Source: Apteryx mantelli (lineage: Eukaryota; Chordata; Aves; Apterygiformes; Apterygidae). Taken from it: a stretch of 64,000 nucleotides of DNA. The translations under genes and the position numbers were made by a program. Position 1 is the stretch's first letter. Every line of letters starts with the position of its first letter. Shown here in pieces: positions 26,217-51,434 of this stretch. Under the pieces are notes generated by a model. The model ran no database searches. It was given only the letters and a program-made list of their open reading frames with translations, and was not told where the DNA came from. The DNA is taken from the NCBI RefSeq assembly GCF_036417845.1, contig NC_089981.1, positions 84,671,268 to 84,735,267 of the forward strand, in the 5' to 3' direction.

Positions 26217-29200
26217 TTTATATATCTTTTGGTAATGATAAATGCTTATATACAGTTTCCACAGCTCTGGCACATTCCTGTCTCTACGTTCACAGAAATG
26301 GATATTTAGTTATTCAAAATCAAACTTAATTGTGCATCCTCTTTTTCATGATTTTGTTGTGTGTGTTGCTGACGTGGAAGTCACAATGTGTAGCAATGCT
26401 TAAGAAGTCTGAATTAGCGCATTATACTCCCTGAAGTTTACTAGTGACTTCTCAGATCTGCTACGAGTATGTTTTGCAGCAGTGCAGTAACTTCTGGATA
26501 TGGGTAATCATGAAAATACTTAAACATAGTGCTTTGTGCAAAGAAAAGTCTGAGAGAGAGGTTTCTAGTCAGCACTGCAGCTAACAGTAGTACTCATTTT
26601 GTAGTTGCTCCCTCAAGTAACATTAGTAAAATGATGATATGTGCTCAGCTTGTTTAAGTAGAATAGCTCGTTAGTGACTTCAGATATCTCCAGGAGAAGT
26701 ACTCCCGTTTTTACTGAATAAACTAGGCCCAGACTGTTATGCTTTGAGGCTGCAGTTCTTAACTATAATCTTGCATGTTATAGATTGTGTGCAGAAGTTA
26801 GTGATGCATCAACTGATCTGTGTTATTAGCAGCTTAGGACCAAGAGAAGAGGTATTAGTTCTCAACTGATTTAACTGCTGCCTTCCATCCTAGCCTGTTA
26901 GTCTGTGGAGGGGTTTTGGCATATATTATGCAGTCTTTTAATTTGAAACATAAAATGTTCCTTTTTTAAGACTGATCTGGTAATCTTGTATTTGAACAGG
27001 ATAAGAACTATATTGCAAGAGACTTTATTTTTTCTGGTATGTAATTTTCTATTAGGATAGCTAATATACTTGTATGAAACGTTAACTAATTTAGCTACTA
27101 TGGAATGAGGGTGATGTAGCCAAGGTTTACTTAAGATAGAACTCTAAAGCCAATTTGCATGCTGTTGCCATGTGTTATTAAATTATCTGAATATAGATGT
27201 TTAATTTCTCGTCCGTTGTCTGGCAAACAGATGCAAGATAGGTAGTTTGATTACAAATCACACTACATTAGAATTATTTCTAATAACTACAACTTCACAT
27301 CAGTGACAGTAGTGAGGCTATTACGACTATTTTAGAGAAGTAAGAGCTGATTCTTTGGTCTTTAAAAGTGTGCCGATGCAAAACGCTGTCGTACAGTACT
27401 ACAGAGAAGGTGGAGATCGATACAGCAGGTTTGTAAGCTGGGTGCTGTAATTACCTTCTTAAATTAGCAGCTTTACTTTAGATGTGGCAAAGGACTTCAC
27501 TTGTTTCCAGATGATGATAACTGATCAATCTGTCCTTCTAAATTTTAAGTAAATACTTCAAGTCAAATGAGATGATTCAGTTGTTATTCTGGCTGGTAAT
27601 GTACTTCATATGACTGCTGAAGGAGAACATCCTTGTATGCATTTTTCAAAATAGCAGTTTGTCTGTGAATGCCAGTAGTAAAGGCAAAAGATTAGCTCTA
27701 TCTGTCGTTAGTGAGTAATCAAACCTTCTGTTTCAGGTTTTATAAATATTTTTTTTGTCATGCACAAGACACTAGTTAGTACTAGAAACGTACCTTGTAC
27801 ATGTACACATATGGGTTATCTTAGTTTATCAGCCATTCAGTATTGTAAACTTTAATTTTTAAAACTCTTTGTATTTAACTGGCTTCCAAAATCTCTATAC
27901 TGCATGCAACTTAAAAACATTTTTTTCCTGGCTTCTGAGTTGTAGTTAAAAACACTATTATGATGTAAACGCTTGATCAGCAGAAGTTTGGATCTAATGA
28001 GATCTCTTTCAAGGTGAGATTTTTTTATACGGGATTGAAGGAATGGTTCACTAATGTGTAAATTTAGTCACTAGTCTACATACAGAATAAATGTGACTTT
28101 AGTATTCCTGTGTTGAAAATTTTCAAACTTGCATCTAAATCTCTAAATATTCTTTATTCCTCTTAATAGAATAAGATTTTGTTTAGAGCTACTAGTGCTT
28201 GAGTCACCTCCCATCTAAATCAAACATACGTGGTGCAACTTGAATGCAAAAACTGCGTATTTGTGGGAGTGGCTGTTCCATATTTCATTGCTATGAAAAT
28301 TAACAGAATTTAAAAAAAAAAGTCTTTAGCACTTAAATGAGGTTGCATGCTGTACTTGAAGAATCTTACTGGAATCTTCTGAGTAACTTAAGTTTCTGAA
28401 ATAGAAGGTATTCCTGTATCTGCCTTGGAGCAACTGTGTGTTCACTTCTTCAGCCTTATGTGATACCAGACTGAGTAAATGTATACTGAATGGGTGTCTA
28501 ATGCTATTAGTATCTAAGATGTTGACTGGTGCTGAACTTGGAGAACTCAAGGAAGCTGTTGTTTCACTTTGGCAAACAGAAGTGACTCCTCTTGGATCAT
28601 TCTCTCTGTATCTGTGGTAGAAGATTCACGGTTTTCTTGGATTTTGCTTTTTCAAAAGTAATTTTGAGTGATTTGTCATGGCCAATCTGAAGTAAGAATC
28701 TTACATGCCTTTGTTATCTGTTGGTAGTTTATATCTTGGAAGCCTTTTTTTTTCCCCCCAATAAGATTCCTTTCTGCAGAAGTAGCTATGTTTAAGAAGT
28801 ACAGGAGGAAATAAAGCTGTTATGGAGCTATGCTCCCATATACACAGGCTTATTCAAATGCTGATAAGTGTCTTGTTCAGTTCGGATTTTTACTAAAATA
28901 CATCTTTTCACAGTTGTAGTGATATCTAAAGGACAAATAAAATATAGTTGTAATATTGATGGTGAGTCCTTGCACTTGGTCCACTTGTTACATAGTTGCT
29001 TTCAAGCTTGTCGATGCTCATAAGCTGTTGATTAAAATGATGGATTGTTACAGACCTAAAAAAGGGTTGTAAAGCAACGTGATCTAATCAAAATGGGGCT
29101 GTAGGTGCACGGTCTCTTCTTACCAGCTTCCAGAAAGCAGCGTCTGTGCCATTAATCATATGCAGCCTAGCATAAAGAAGCAACAACTACTTCAGCAAAG

Positions 29201-32200
29201 GCTGGGCTCTCAGCACAAGAAAGCTTGTGAAGGCAGTAGTTACATGGCCTTTCTTCTAAGGCTTCTGCTCGTCTAAAACACTTAAAGTAACCATAAGTGA
29301 TTAACTTTTCAATCTTTGTTAACAAGACTGCACTTGGTCACTTTTTTTTTTCCAAGTATTAAAGCCCTCAGTCTTTTGAAATAAGTGTTATTAGCTGCAA
29401 GTACCTGCTGTTGGTGAGAACCTACAGTTTGGCGACAGTGATTAAATTCTGAAACTCTTCCTACTTGCACTTTCTTTTTGAAAAGATATTTTTTCATTTG
29501 TATATATTGTTTAAACAGTGTTATTACTGGTGGCAAACTTCCAAGTGGCCAGTAAACATAAAGAACTATACTATGACTAAATATGCTAGGGCACTTAAGC
29601 TGTGAATTAATTGCAGGACCTGTTTGGAGGAGGTCTTTAGCTTTGGGGATATGCCTTCTCCTGTCAGAAACTTCAGTTCTGTGTAGTCTGCCACCACCTT
29701 AGTTGCATCGGTAAAGCTGCACTGTAAACAGAACTACTGAAATGATCTGTGCTGTTACTTCTAGAATTGTGAAAGAAGAAAATACATCTCTTTCTAGAGA
29801 GTTAAATTATTCTTGATCAAAGAAGTGACCTTTTTTTTTTGTGTGTGTGGTGGTGTTCTCCCCTATCATCTCCCTGCAAGCAGCACAATAGAGTGACAAC
29901 CTTATGAGAGTAGAAATGACAATTTGGCTGGGGGAGTAGTGGCTTGTTAAACTGGCTTTTTTTTTCTTGCAGAAAACACATTAAGCTTCATTCCGGTTCT
30001 GCCTCCTAATAGAGTATTTCAAAGTGACATACTTGGTAGAGTGTAGAAAAACCTAGAATATGAGCTGAAATTAATCTTTTATATAAAAGTGTTCTGTTAA
30101 AGTCATCTAGCACTTCCTTTGTTGCTCTTGAAACCTGTTAGTGCTGTCTAATGTAATGGGTCTCTGTCCTACCCTAAATGATGACAGTAACAGATTTCTG
30201 TTTTTCCAAAAGCCCTGTGAACAATACAAGCTTCACTTTCAAGAATTTCATGGTGATAGATTTAGGCATCACTTGACTTCTTAAAATATTTTTTAGTAAT
30301 ATATCAAATTCCAGGTGCACTTGCTATAACTTAACTTACCATTAGTAAAACCTGCTGCTGAAAGTGGAATCTTAATGATCGTAGTGTGTTTACCATGTGT
30401 TCTGGGTATGCAGACTATACATGTCACCCCAAATGATATCTAACTTCATGCAGCGGTAAACCGGTCCATATGCTTTTTAAACTCCTATTTGGCTTGTCTT
30501 ACCATGTCAATTAAAATGGTATTTTAAGTAGACAGTTCTTATGCTGTCTGTAGGGGAGATTGCGGGGAATTTCGAATTTTTCTTGTATCTGACTGCATGT
30601 ACATGTTTGGACTATAAACTATGAGAGGCTGCTTCCTGCTTTATTCTAGCTGTCCATTTTTGGTTGGCCCCGCTATGGGTAAGAACCATTTTTAAACAAC
30701 TGTTTCAGAGTCCTTTAATAGCAGTGTACTGAAGATGAAAGAACAACACTGCACGGTGGTTGCTTAGCCCATCTGGAAATGGGAGACTTAGTTCGAGCTT
30801 GGTTGTAGATCCCACATTCTCAAATACTAAAACATATTCATTGGACAGATAGTAAGGTTACACCCTTACCTCTTCTACAGCCTGTTTTCTGCCTCTTTGT
30901 ATAATTGGACATAATAGGTAGCAAGATCTTCTGAAAGTTAAAAGCAGTTGGTGTCTCAAAATAGCTCTCAGTTCTAAAGTGAAAGTAACTTCCTTTGCTG
31001 CATGTAACTTGAAAAACGGGTGGGTGGAGGAAAACTAGTCCTTGTCTTACAGGCATATGCGACTGAAGGAAGAAAGTGAGGGGGAGAGAACAGTCTCCTT
31101 ACTGTATTTTTGGTACTGTTTCAAAATTACTATGACAACTAACATTCTCACTATTCTTCTCTTTAGAATTCTGAAACTTTGCACTTTATTTGAAGGTAAT
31201 GATTATCTTGACTTGCAGCTGATAAATGTGTAAGATGTGGAGCTGAATTTGCTGTTTTGTGTTCCCTTCTATGGTTACAGTTTTATCTTAAAAGCATTGC
31301 AATACCGTGTATGTAGTTATTCCAAAGCTGCTACTTTAATGGTGACTTATGCTATATAGCCAGATAGCATGTCAAACATTAGTATGTCTATATGCACAGT
31401 CACGCATCAAGTGTATGAGGTTTTTAACCTTAAGCCAGCAAGCTATTTTTGGTGGTGGGAAAGAAGTAATAAATGACCTGATGCTTGGCATACATCAGAT
31501 CTGCACGAGACAAATTCTGTTTGAAATGTTTCCTTTCTGAGAGTCAGCACCAAATACAGATTAGTAATATTTTTTTTATGGGGGTATCCTTATGTACATC
31601 TACCATGCTAGAAACTTTTTTTGTATGGATTAGTACTTTGATCTATTCAAACACCTCAATCTTATCATAGCTTCATCAGCAGTATTAGTCACTTGTAAAG
31701 AAGATACTATCCAAAACACTATTTTTTAAGGCCATGTAAAAGCAGTACAAACAATGGAAATTATGATTACACTGGTGCTGCAGTCCAAACATGATTTTTA
31801 AACAGTACAAGTCCAATTGCATATTCTAAAATCTTTCTTGTTACAGTCATGCATATGTATGTAAACTAGATACTGGTGAATGCATTTTGTCACCTGCAGA
31901 GTTCACCTTTGTCCCCTTTTTAATTTCTTGAACAAAGCTTCTGTGCGTGGACTTGGTGACTAAATAACTATAACAACAGGAAGTGTGACATATCCAGTCC
32001 TATTAAATACCAGAGTAATGATTCATCAGATGGTGAATAACAATAGTAAGTTGATGTGTGAGACTTAAGGAGAAGAAGCATCTTACTGTACATTCTACTC
32101 TTGTTTCATTGTTGGATCTGTGCACTTCTAAAATGTATCCCTTGGTGGAAGGATGACTTTAAGCTAAGAAACAAGTTGGTTTATACAATCTTATTTTCTG

Positions 32201-35200
32201 GTGTTCTGCTAAACATGTGGTTTGGGTCTGAAGCAAGAGTGTATGGCATTAAAACTCTGAAGTTACGTGCTTCAAAATGGCAAGAACTACAGCTACATGT
32301 TCCAAGCGGGTATTTGACTTTCTGCTCTATTACGTATTCCCATAAATGGCCAGAGTCTGGACTGTGTAGATTACTTGAAGCCTGAAGCAGAAAGAAGTGC
32401 TGCTTGGTATGAGCCTAATCACGCATTTCTGATATTTTCAGAACTGAAACTTTTCCAGTACTTTGGGCAGAAGTAATCAAATTAGATGGTAAAAGCAGGC
32501 ATTACCTCTTGCTCAGATCTTTGACTCAGAACTTTTTACCCTGCTGAGGGCATGTTTGTTAGCCTTGCAATGCTTTGTCATGTTTCAATATTAAAGTGAA
32601 GTTGAAATCAACCATTTTCAGACCAGCTATAGAAGCTAATTTTCATTTTAAGGACAGGAGCCAAGCCCTGCTTTTGTGGGATAGCATGCTGCCTCTGCTG
32701 TTAATTCAGGTTGGTTCTGGGAGCCTTTAGATGTCACTGTTGCTGACTGCTGCAGTTAGGTCCATCATACTGGGCCTGCATGTGCTACAAGCATCTCTGA
32801 ATTAGCCAACTGGACTCTCCCTAGTCCCTGGCATGTAAGTAGCTCACTACTCAAAACTGGTACGATTTAAGTAGGAGCATGAGGTATATTTAGTCTCAAA
32901 GAGCAGCTCTGCAGAGACTGTGTTTTCTCCAGGCATCCCCCACAGAAGACTGTCTGTCTGAAGCTTTCAAATCTTTCTTTGCTGTAGTCGCTGATCAGCT
33001 GTCTGTTCTCTGAGCTCATCTCAGACTTTCTCCTGGATATGATTTAAGCCCAGAGAGGGAGGGAGCATCTACAGTAGTTAGATCTTTCTGGTTGTGGGTA
33101 TCCTTAAAAACAAACAAAAACACCTAGTTTCTAGTAGAGGTCCTTTTTTAAGTGCTGAGAATTAGTATCCTTTAACAAATGTAGTCCTCTCAAATGATGA
33201 TCTCGGATCCAGTTTTGGCCCTGCTGGATCTTAGTTTTCACAAAGTGATTTGCCTGAGACAGCTATATGTATTTAAAAAAAAAAACAAAAAACACCCCCC
33301 ATGCTCTCCAGTATTTATTCAAAGTTTAATGATGCTGTGCTGTCCTACTGCATTCATAAATTTTACAGTCATTGTTGCCATGACTGGCTGCGTAAGCCAC
33401 TTTCTTCTTTTGGAAGACTTCATCCCCTGTCCTAGTTACTTGCTACTGTGTGTCAAGCAATATAAATAATACAAAGTTTGACTGTGGTCATAATTCATAT
33501 CTACCAGTTTGCAGTAGCAAAATTTGTTAAAATTGGAATTTATCCCATAAGCTGTGGACTAAAGTAGTGAAACATTATGAAGGTTAGTGCACAAATTCAT
33601 AGTTAATTATTAAGTAACTAACTTCAAAGTAATGATAAAAGTTATATTTGTTAAATGCAACATGGTTGTATCACTCTATCCCATTTGGCACTTCTCCTGC
33701 AAATAGATTAAGGCTATGAAACCTACTGTAATAAGGAATTTGCAATAGTTTTTTCTGTTGAAATGAGAGTCCTTCTAGACTAGAAATAACAGCTAAACCT
33801 CCCTAATCCTTCTCATTTGTTAAAAGGTACCAATGCTTAATGGCACTTCAATAGAAGTCAGCTAGCTTTCTATTGCTTCAAAAGTTAAGGGGAATATTGA
33901 TACTATGAATGGCTTATTCAGTGTTTGTCCTGCTCTTTTTTCTTTGACTCCTGAATAAATGCAAATATTTTTTCCAAACAAGGCACCATGAGCTTCTAAC
34001 TCTTTTTTTGCTTCCTTCCTTATCTGCAATCAATGGAAGTGGAAATAGCTGCTCTTCCTTCCCATAGATGAAGATCAGTTCTTACATAGCACAGTAAAGA
34101 GCTAGAGCCTACACTCTTGACACTCAGTTATAACTTAATTTGGAAACAAAAACTGACAGTAACGATCCCCTTGGTATTACTTAACTGAATGTTGCTATGA
34201 CAAACAAGACTGCTGTGCAGTGTTTTGTATGGGTCATTATAAACTGGAATTTCATAGGCTATTAAATTGCTTCTCATTGTAGAAAGGTGTATAATTATTC
34301 CAACAAGCAATAAATTAGATCATGCTTTTTCTTCAAAGAAGCTTTTTAGATGCTGTGTTCTCTAAGAAGTATCCGGTCTGAGATTATGAATGGGAAAGGA
34401 GGTGGTTCTGTTCCTAACCTTATTTTAAGTATTGTGGAACCCTTCCCTCCATTTCACCTTGCAAATATGCACACTTGATTTTGCTCTCCTCTCATTTAAC
34501 CCAGAAACCTGATTTATGTGAACTGTTGTTACACTTCCTGTCCCTAATTCTGAATGGCTGTGTTACTTAAATTGGATAGATTGTGTAGCTACACACAGTT
34601 GTGGCCTTTAACTTTCCATTTTGCAGTTTCAGCCAGCAGCATAATGGAAAAGACATTTACAATGGGAATAAAGTAGTTCTGTTGTCACATACAGTGAGTG
34701 CAGTATCAGCCCTAAGCGAATGCTTTAGGCTGCCAACTTGAATTTCCTCCTGACTGGCTCCCACTAATGACTCAAGCACCTGAATCAGCATTAACTTTTA
34801 GTAGTAAGTTCAGTGTGAAGAAATAGCAACACAGAACTAAAGCCTGACTCAGTGTAACAACTCTACTATTGCCTCAGGAGAAGGCACTGAAGGAAGCTGT
34901 CCATCATGGTCATGATGAGTGGTAGCACAAACAAACAGGCTTGATCTAGAGTTCTAGTAGACTTTAGAAGTTACACCCACCTGGAAAGGCAGAAGATTCT
35001 TGTAGCTAAGCCTTAAGCCTGAGATGGTCACAACATATCCACAATCAGATTCTTTAAGCAACTTGTCTGACTGAATAATTAATGATAAAAATTTAAAAAG
35101 ATGTCTTTAAACAAACCTTCCTGTCTCAATTGACTTTCCCCAATCACAAAAAAAGGAAGTAGAGCCAATATCTTGCAATCCCATTAGAAGAGATGCTGTA

Positions 35201-36174
35201 AACACTTAGGGTTTTCTAAAGAAAAAAAAATCTATAGGGGAGAGCTTTTGTTTTAAGGGCTGGTCACTGTTAACATGTGGTACTCAAGCTGAGGAGTTTG
35301 ATTTGTTAGAGAAGTGTGCATTTTTGACTTGTAACTTAAGATGACCATTAAAATTTAATTGTATGGTCAAATAAGACTTGTATTTTAATTGAAATTTTAA
35401 AGGTAATAAACAGAACAGTTTGTTACCTTGTCTTTCAAGGCTTTGAAGTGACTAAAATAGGTACAGTCTTTTTCCTAGGAAGCAGAAAAGCAGGAAAGCT
35501 CATTTTCAACACCTGGGAAGGTCACACAATTAACAAAGTTGATTCAGAATTGATTTGAGAAACTCTAGCTGAATAAGGCTGTTTAAAACAAGACTGGTTT
35601 AGTTCTTCAAGCATTAATTCCAGTTACTTGTTTAATAGACCTCACATCTTTAGAGCTTATAAAAAGCACTGTTTTAAACTGAATTAAACTTGAACTTTTA
35701 GTTTCTCCTATTCTTCAGGTAAGCCTAGGCTTAATACATCAGATCAAAATTCCTTTTCCTGAACATTTGCTGGTTACATTGGCTGTTTGAAGTTGTTAGC
35801 TGTGTACATCACCTAAACCTGTAACCACCCGTTTTACAGACAGATATGTTCTCATCCTCTCCCCCCCCCCAAGCGCCACCACAGATAGCCACAGTCTGTC
35901 TGAACTGCAAGTCATAATACTGGTTATTCAGGGAGTAGTCAAGTACTAGTTTTTAATATTAAACTATAGAACATGAGAGAAAGACTAGTCTTGTCACATT
36001 CCTAGGCAGACCATTTTTTGGACCTAGCCTGGCTCAAATATAGTGGTATAGTAAGAGGAAAGCAACACCAGCCTGATGATAAACAAAATTTTTCCTTCTT
36101 GCCTTGTTTGATACAGATTGACTAACTGTTGTAGTACAGTTGCTTCTCTGTAATGTCAGCCTATTCTATTTTGA

Positions 36175-36180
36175 AATAAA
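36175..36180 (+). terminator. Plus-strand AATAAA just beyond the PSMA3 3' end
   Basis: A canonical AATAAA on the plus strand lies 26 bases from the PSMA3 signal on the other strand. If a long antisense RNA enters from the left, this is a natural place for it to end before overlapping PSMA3. The hexamer alone is weak evidence. Confidence 0.25.
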
Positions 36181-36205
36181 AGTTAACAAACAGTAACACG
36201 GAAAA

Positions 36206-36211
36206 TTTATT
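36206..36211 (-). terminator. PSMA3: PSMA3 polyadenylation signal (AATAAA)
   Basis: TTTATT on the plus strand gives a canonical AATAAA on the PSMA3 strand, about 120 bases past the TAA at 36333. This would give a short 3' UTR of roughly 140-150 bases, as is usual for proteasome subunit genes. No other minus-strand AATAAA lies between it and the stop codon. Confidence 0.7.
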
Positions 36212-36332
36212 AGTGCAAGTTGGTCACTCAGTGTCTTCCAGCAAGTACATAATGGCATCCCATGCTTAATACATTATAAACAAACCTGTACTAAGTTAAG
36301 AAAAGTTGAACTTGTCTTGAAGTAACAATATG

Positions 36333-50372
<14,040 letters not shown>

Positions 50373-50461
50373 GGCGGCAGCGCGCTCGGTTCAGCCCGAC
50401 GGGGCCCCCCTCCCGCCCCCGGCTCACTCACGCTCCCCACGGCCCAACAACGAGCGCTCCC

Positions 50462-50483
50462 ATTGGCCGGCGCGCCGGCCAAT
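50462..50483. promoter_or_regulatory. Perfect 22-bp palindrome with two opposed CCAAT boxes
   Basis: The segment begins ATTGGCCGGCG and ends with its exact reverse complement CGCCGGCCAAT, with no spacer. It places two NF-Y-type boxes back to back 90-110 bases upstream of the PSMA3 ATG. Symmetry stops at the flanking base on each side. Confidence 0.85.
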
Positions 50484-50581
50484 CAGCGCTCGCCCAGAGA
50501 GGGGCTCAATTCTCCTCCCTTCTCGGAGTGGGCCAGCGCAGGCGGGGCGGGGCTCTGAGGGAGGAGCCACACCCAGGGTGG

Positions 50582-50589
50582 TGACGTCA
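50582..50589. promoter_or_regulatory. Full CRE (TGACGTCA)
   Basis: A complete CREB/ATF palindrome lies 210 bases upstream of the PSMA3 ATG and 67 bases upstream of the tRNA-Lys gene, so it could serve either direction. Motif only; use not shown. Confidence 0.5.
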
Positions 50590-50655
50590 GGTCGCTGGGC
50601 ATGCACACGCTCATAGACTCGTCAAGAGCACATGGTCAAAAAGTAATTGAAGAGC

Positions 50656-50728
50656 GCCCGGCTAGCTCAGTCGGTAGAGCATGGGACTCTTAATCCCAGG
50701 GTCGTGGGTTCGAGCCCCACGTTGGGCG
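50656..50728 (+). tRNA. tRNA-Lys (anticodon CTT)
   Basis: A complete 73-base tRNA. The acceptor stem GCCCGGC pairs with GTTGGGC (two G-T pairs), with discriminator G at 50728. The D arm is GCTC/GAGC; the anticodon arm is TGGGA, loop CTCTTAA, TCCCA, with CTT at 50689-50691. The TpsiC arm contains GGTTCGAGCCCC. The internal A box (TAGCTCAGTCGG) and B box are intact, there is no intron, and CCA is not encoded. A T7 run at 50736-50742 ends Pol III transcription. It lies between PSMA3 and ACTR10; from memory, human has a tRNA-Lys-CTT gene in the same interval. Confidence 0.98.
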
Positions 50729-50732
50729 GAGG

Positions 50733-51143
50733 ATGTTTTTTTCCTTCCTTTTTTGCCTAGCTGCCGGAGGGCTTCGCGCTGGGCAGCCCGCGGGCCCCGG
50801 GGACTCCCTGCCCTTTTCGCCTGCCGCTGTGCGGGGCGGCTGCTCGGACGGCCCCCACCGGGGCCCAGCACCTCCCGGGGCCCAGCTGCACAATGCCTTC
50901 GTCTGCCCGCACCCCACCTGCCTCCGCTGCGCTTTTTGCAGAGGCTGTTTCAAGGCTCCAGGGCCTGGGGAAAGGCCTGTCCCGGGGACACGTGCATCTC
51001 CCCAGGAACAGGGCTGCTGTGGCACCTCCAGTGCAGCCCGGGAGCTCGTTTCCCTCCCTGCTCCAGCAGGATCGGAGCATGCCAAGGAACTCGGAAAGAG
51101 AGCGTTCCCGGTGCGGTCGTACTGTACAGCAGTTTGGCAGTGA
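50733..51143 (+). CDS. Unrecognised 136-codon frame downstream of the tRNA (doubtful)
   Basis: This ATG frame opens in the tRNA trailer. Its N terminus is signal-peptide-like (MFFSFLFCLAAGGLRA) and it has a small Cys cluster (CPHPTCLRCAFCRGC). AATAAA follows five bases after the stop (51148-51153). I recognise no family. The block is GC-rich and open in several frames, which argues for chance. A plus-strand start site at the PSMA3 island could transcribe it. Confidence 0.12.
   Translation: MFFSFLFCLAAGGLRAGQPAGPGDSLPFSPAAVRGGCSDGPHRGPAPPGAQLHNAFVCPHPTCLRCAFCRGCFKAPGPGERPVPGTRASPQEQGCCGTSSAARELVSLPAPAGSEHAKELGKRAFPVRSYCTAVWQ
50736..50742 (+). terminator. Pol III terminator (T7) of tRNA-Lys
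   Basis: Seven consecutive T's start eight bases after the mature tRNA 3' end, the standard RNA polymerase III stop signal. Confidence 0.9.
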
Positions 51144-51275
51144 TCACAATAAATGCTGTATTACTTGGAAAGTGAGTTTAGGGGATGCTGTTAAAGCCAG
51201 TTCTGCTAGAGACCAGTGCTGGATGCTCCTAAGGCTCCACAAACTCAGCGCAGACATGCAGCGACCAGTGATGGG

Positions 51276-51434
51276 CTGTGCTTGGGATATTTTGAGACAT
51301 TTATACCAAAAAAATATACCGCCAAATACCTCTATACCATTCAATCTTTTGGATAAGGGGTCTGTAGGGTTTAAGAGACTGTGCTTGTGAATATTTCGAG
51401 GCATTTATACCAAAAAAATGTACTGTCAAATACC
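51276..51434. repeat. Diverged duplicate of a ~55-bp unit, 103 bp apart
   Basis: The unit starts CTGTGCTTG, contains CATTTATACCAAAAAAAT and ends CAAATACC. It occurs at 51276-51330 and 51379-51434 with several substitutions between copies. The DNA between does not obviously repeat. It matches no family that I recognise. Confidence 0.75.

Larger units (their letters stand above)
23400..36174. other. Intergenic DNA between the ARID4A promoter and the PSMA3 3' end
   Basis: No coding gene was seen in 12.8 kb. Frames are all short and have no recognisable family. If the divergent RNA is long, much of this is its intron. A microsatellite lies at 26163-26216, a C11-12 run at about 35862, and scattered AATAAA hexamers occur in the AT-rich background. 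Confidence 0.6.
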
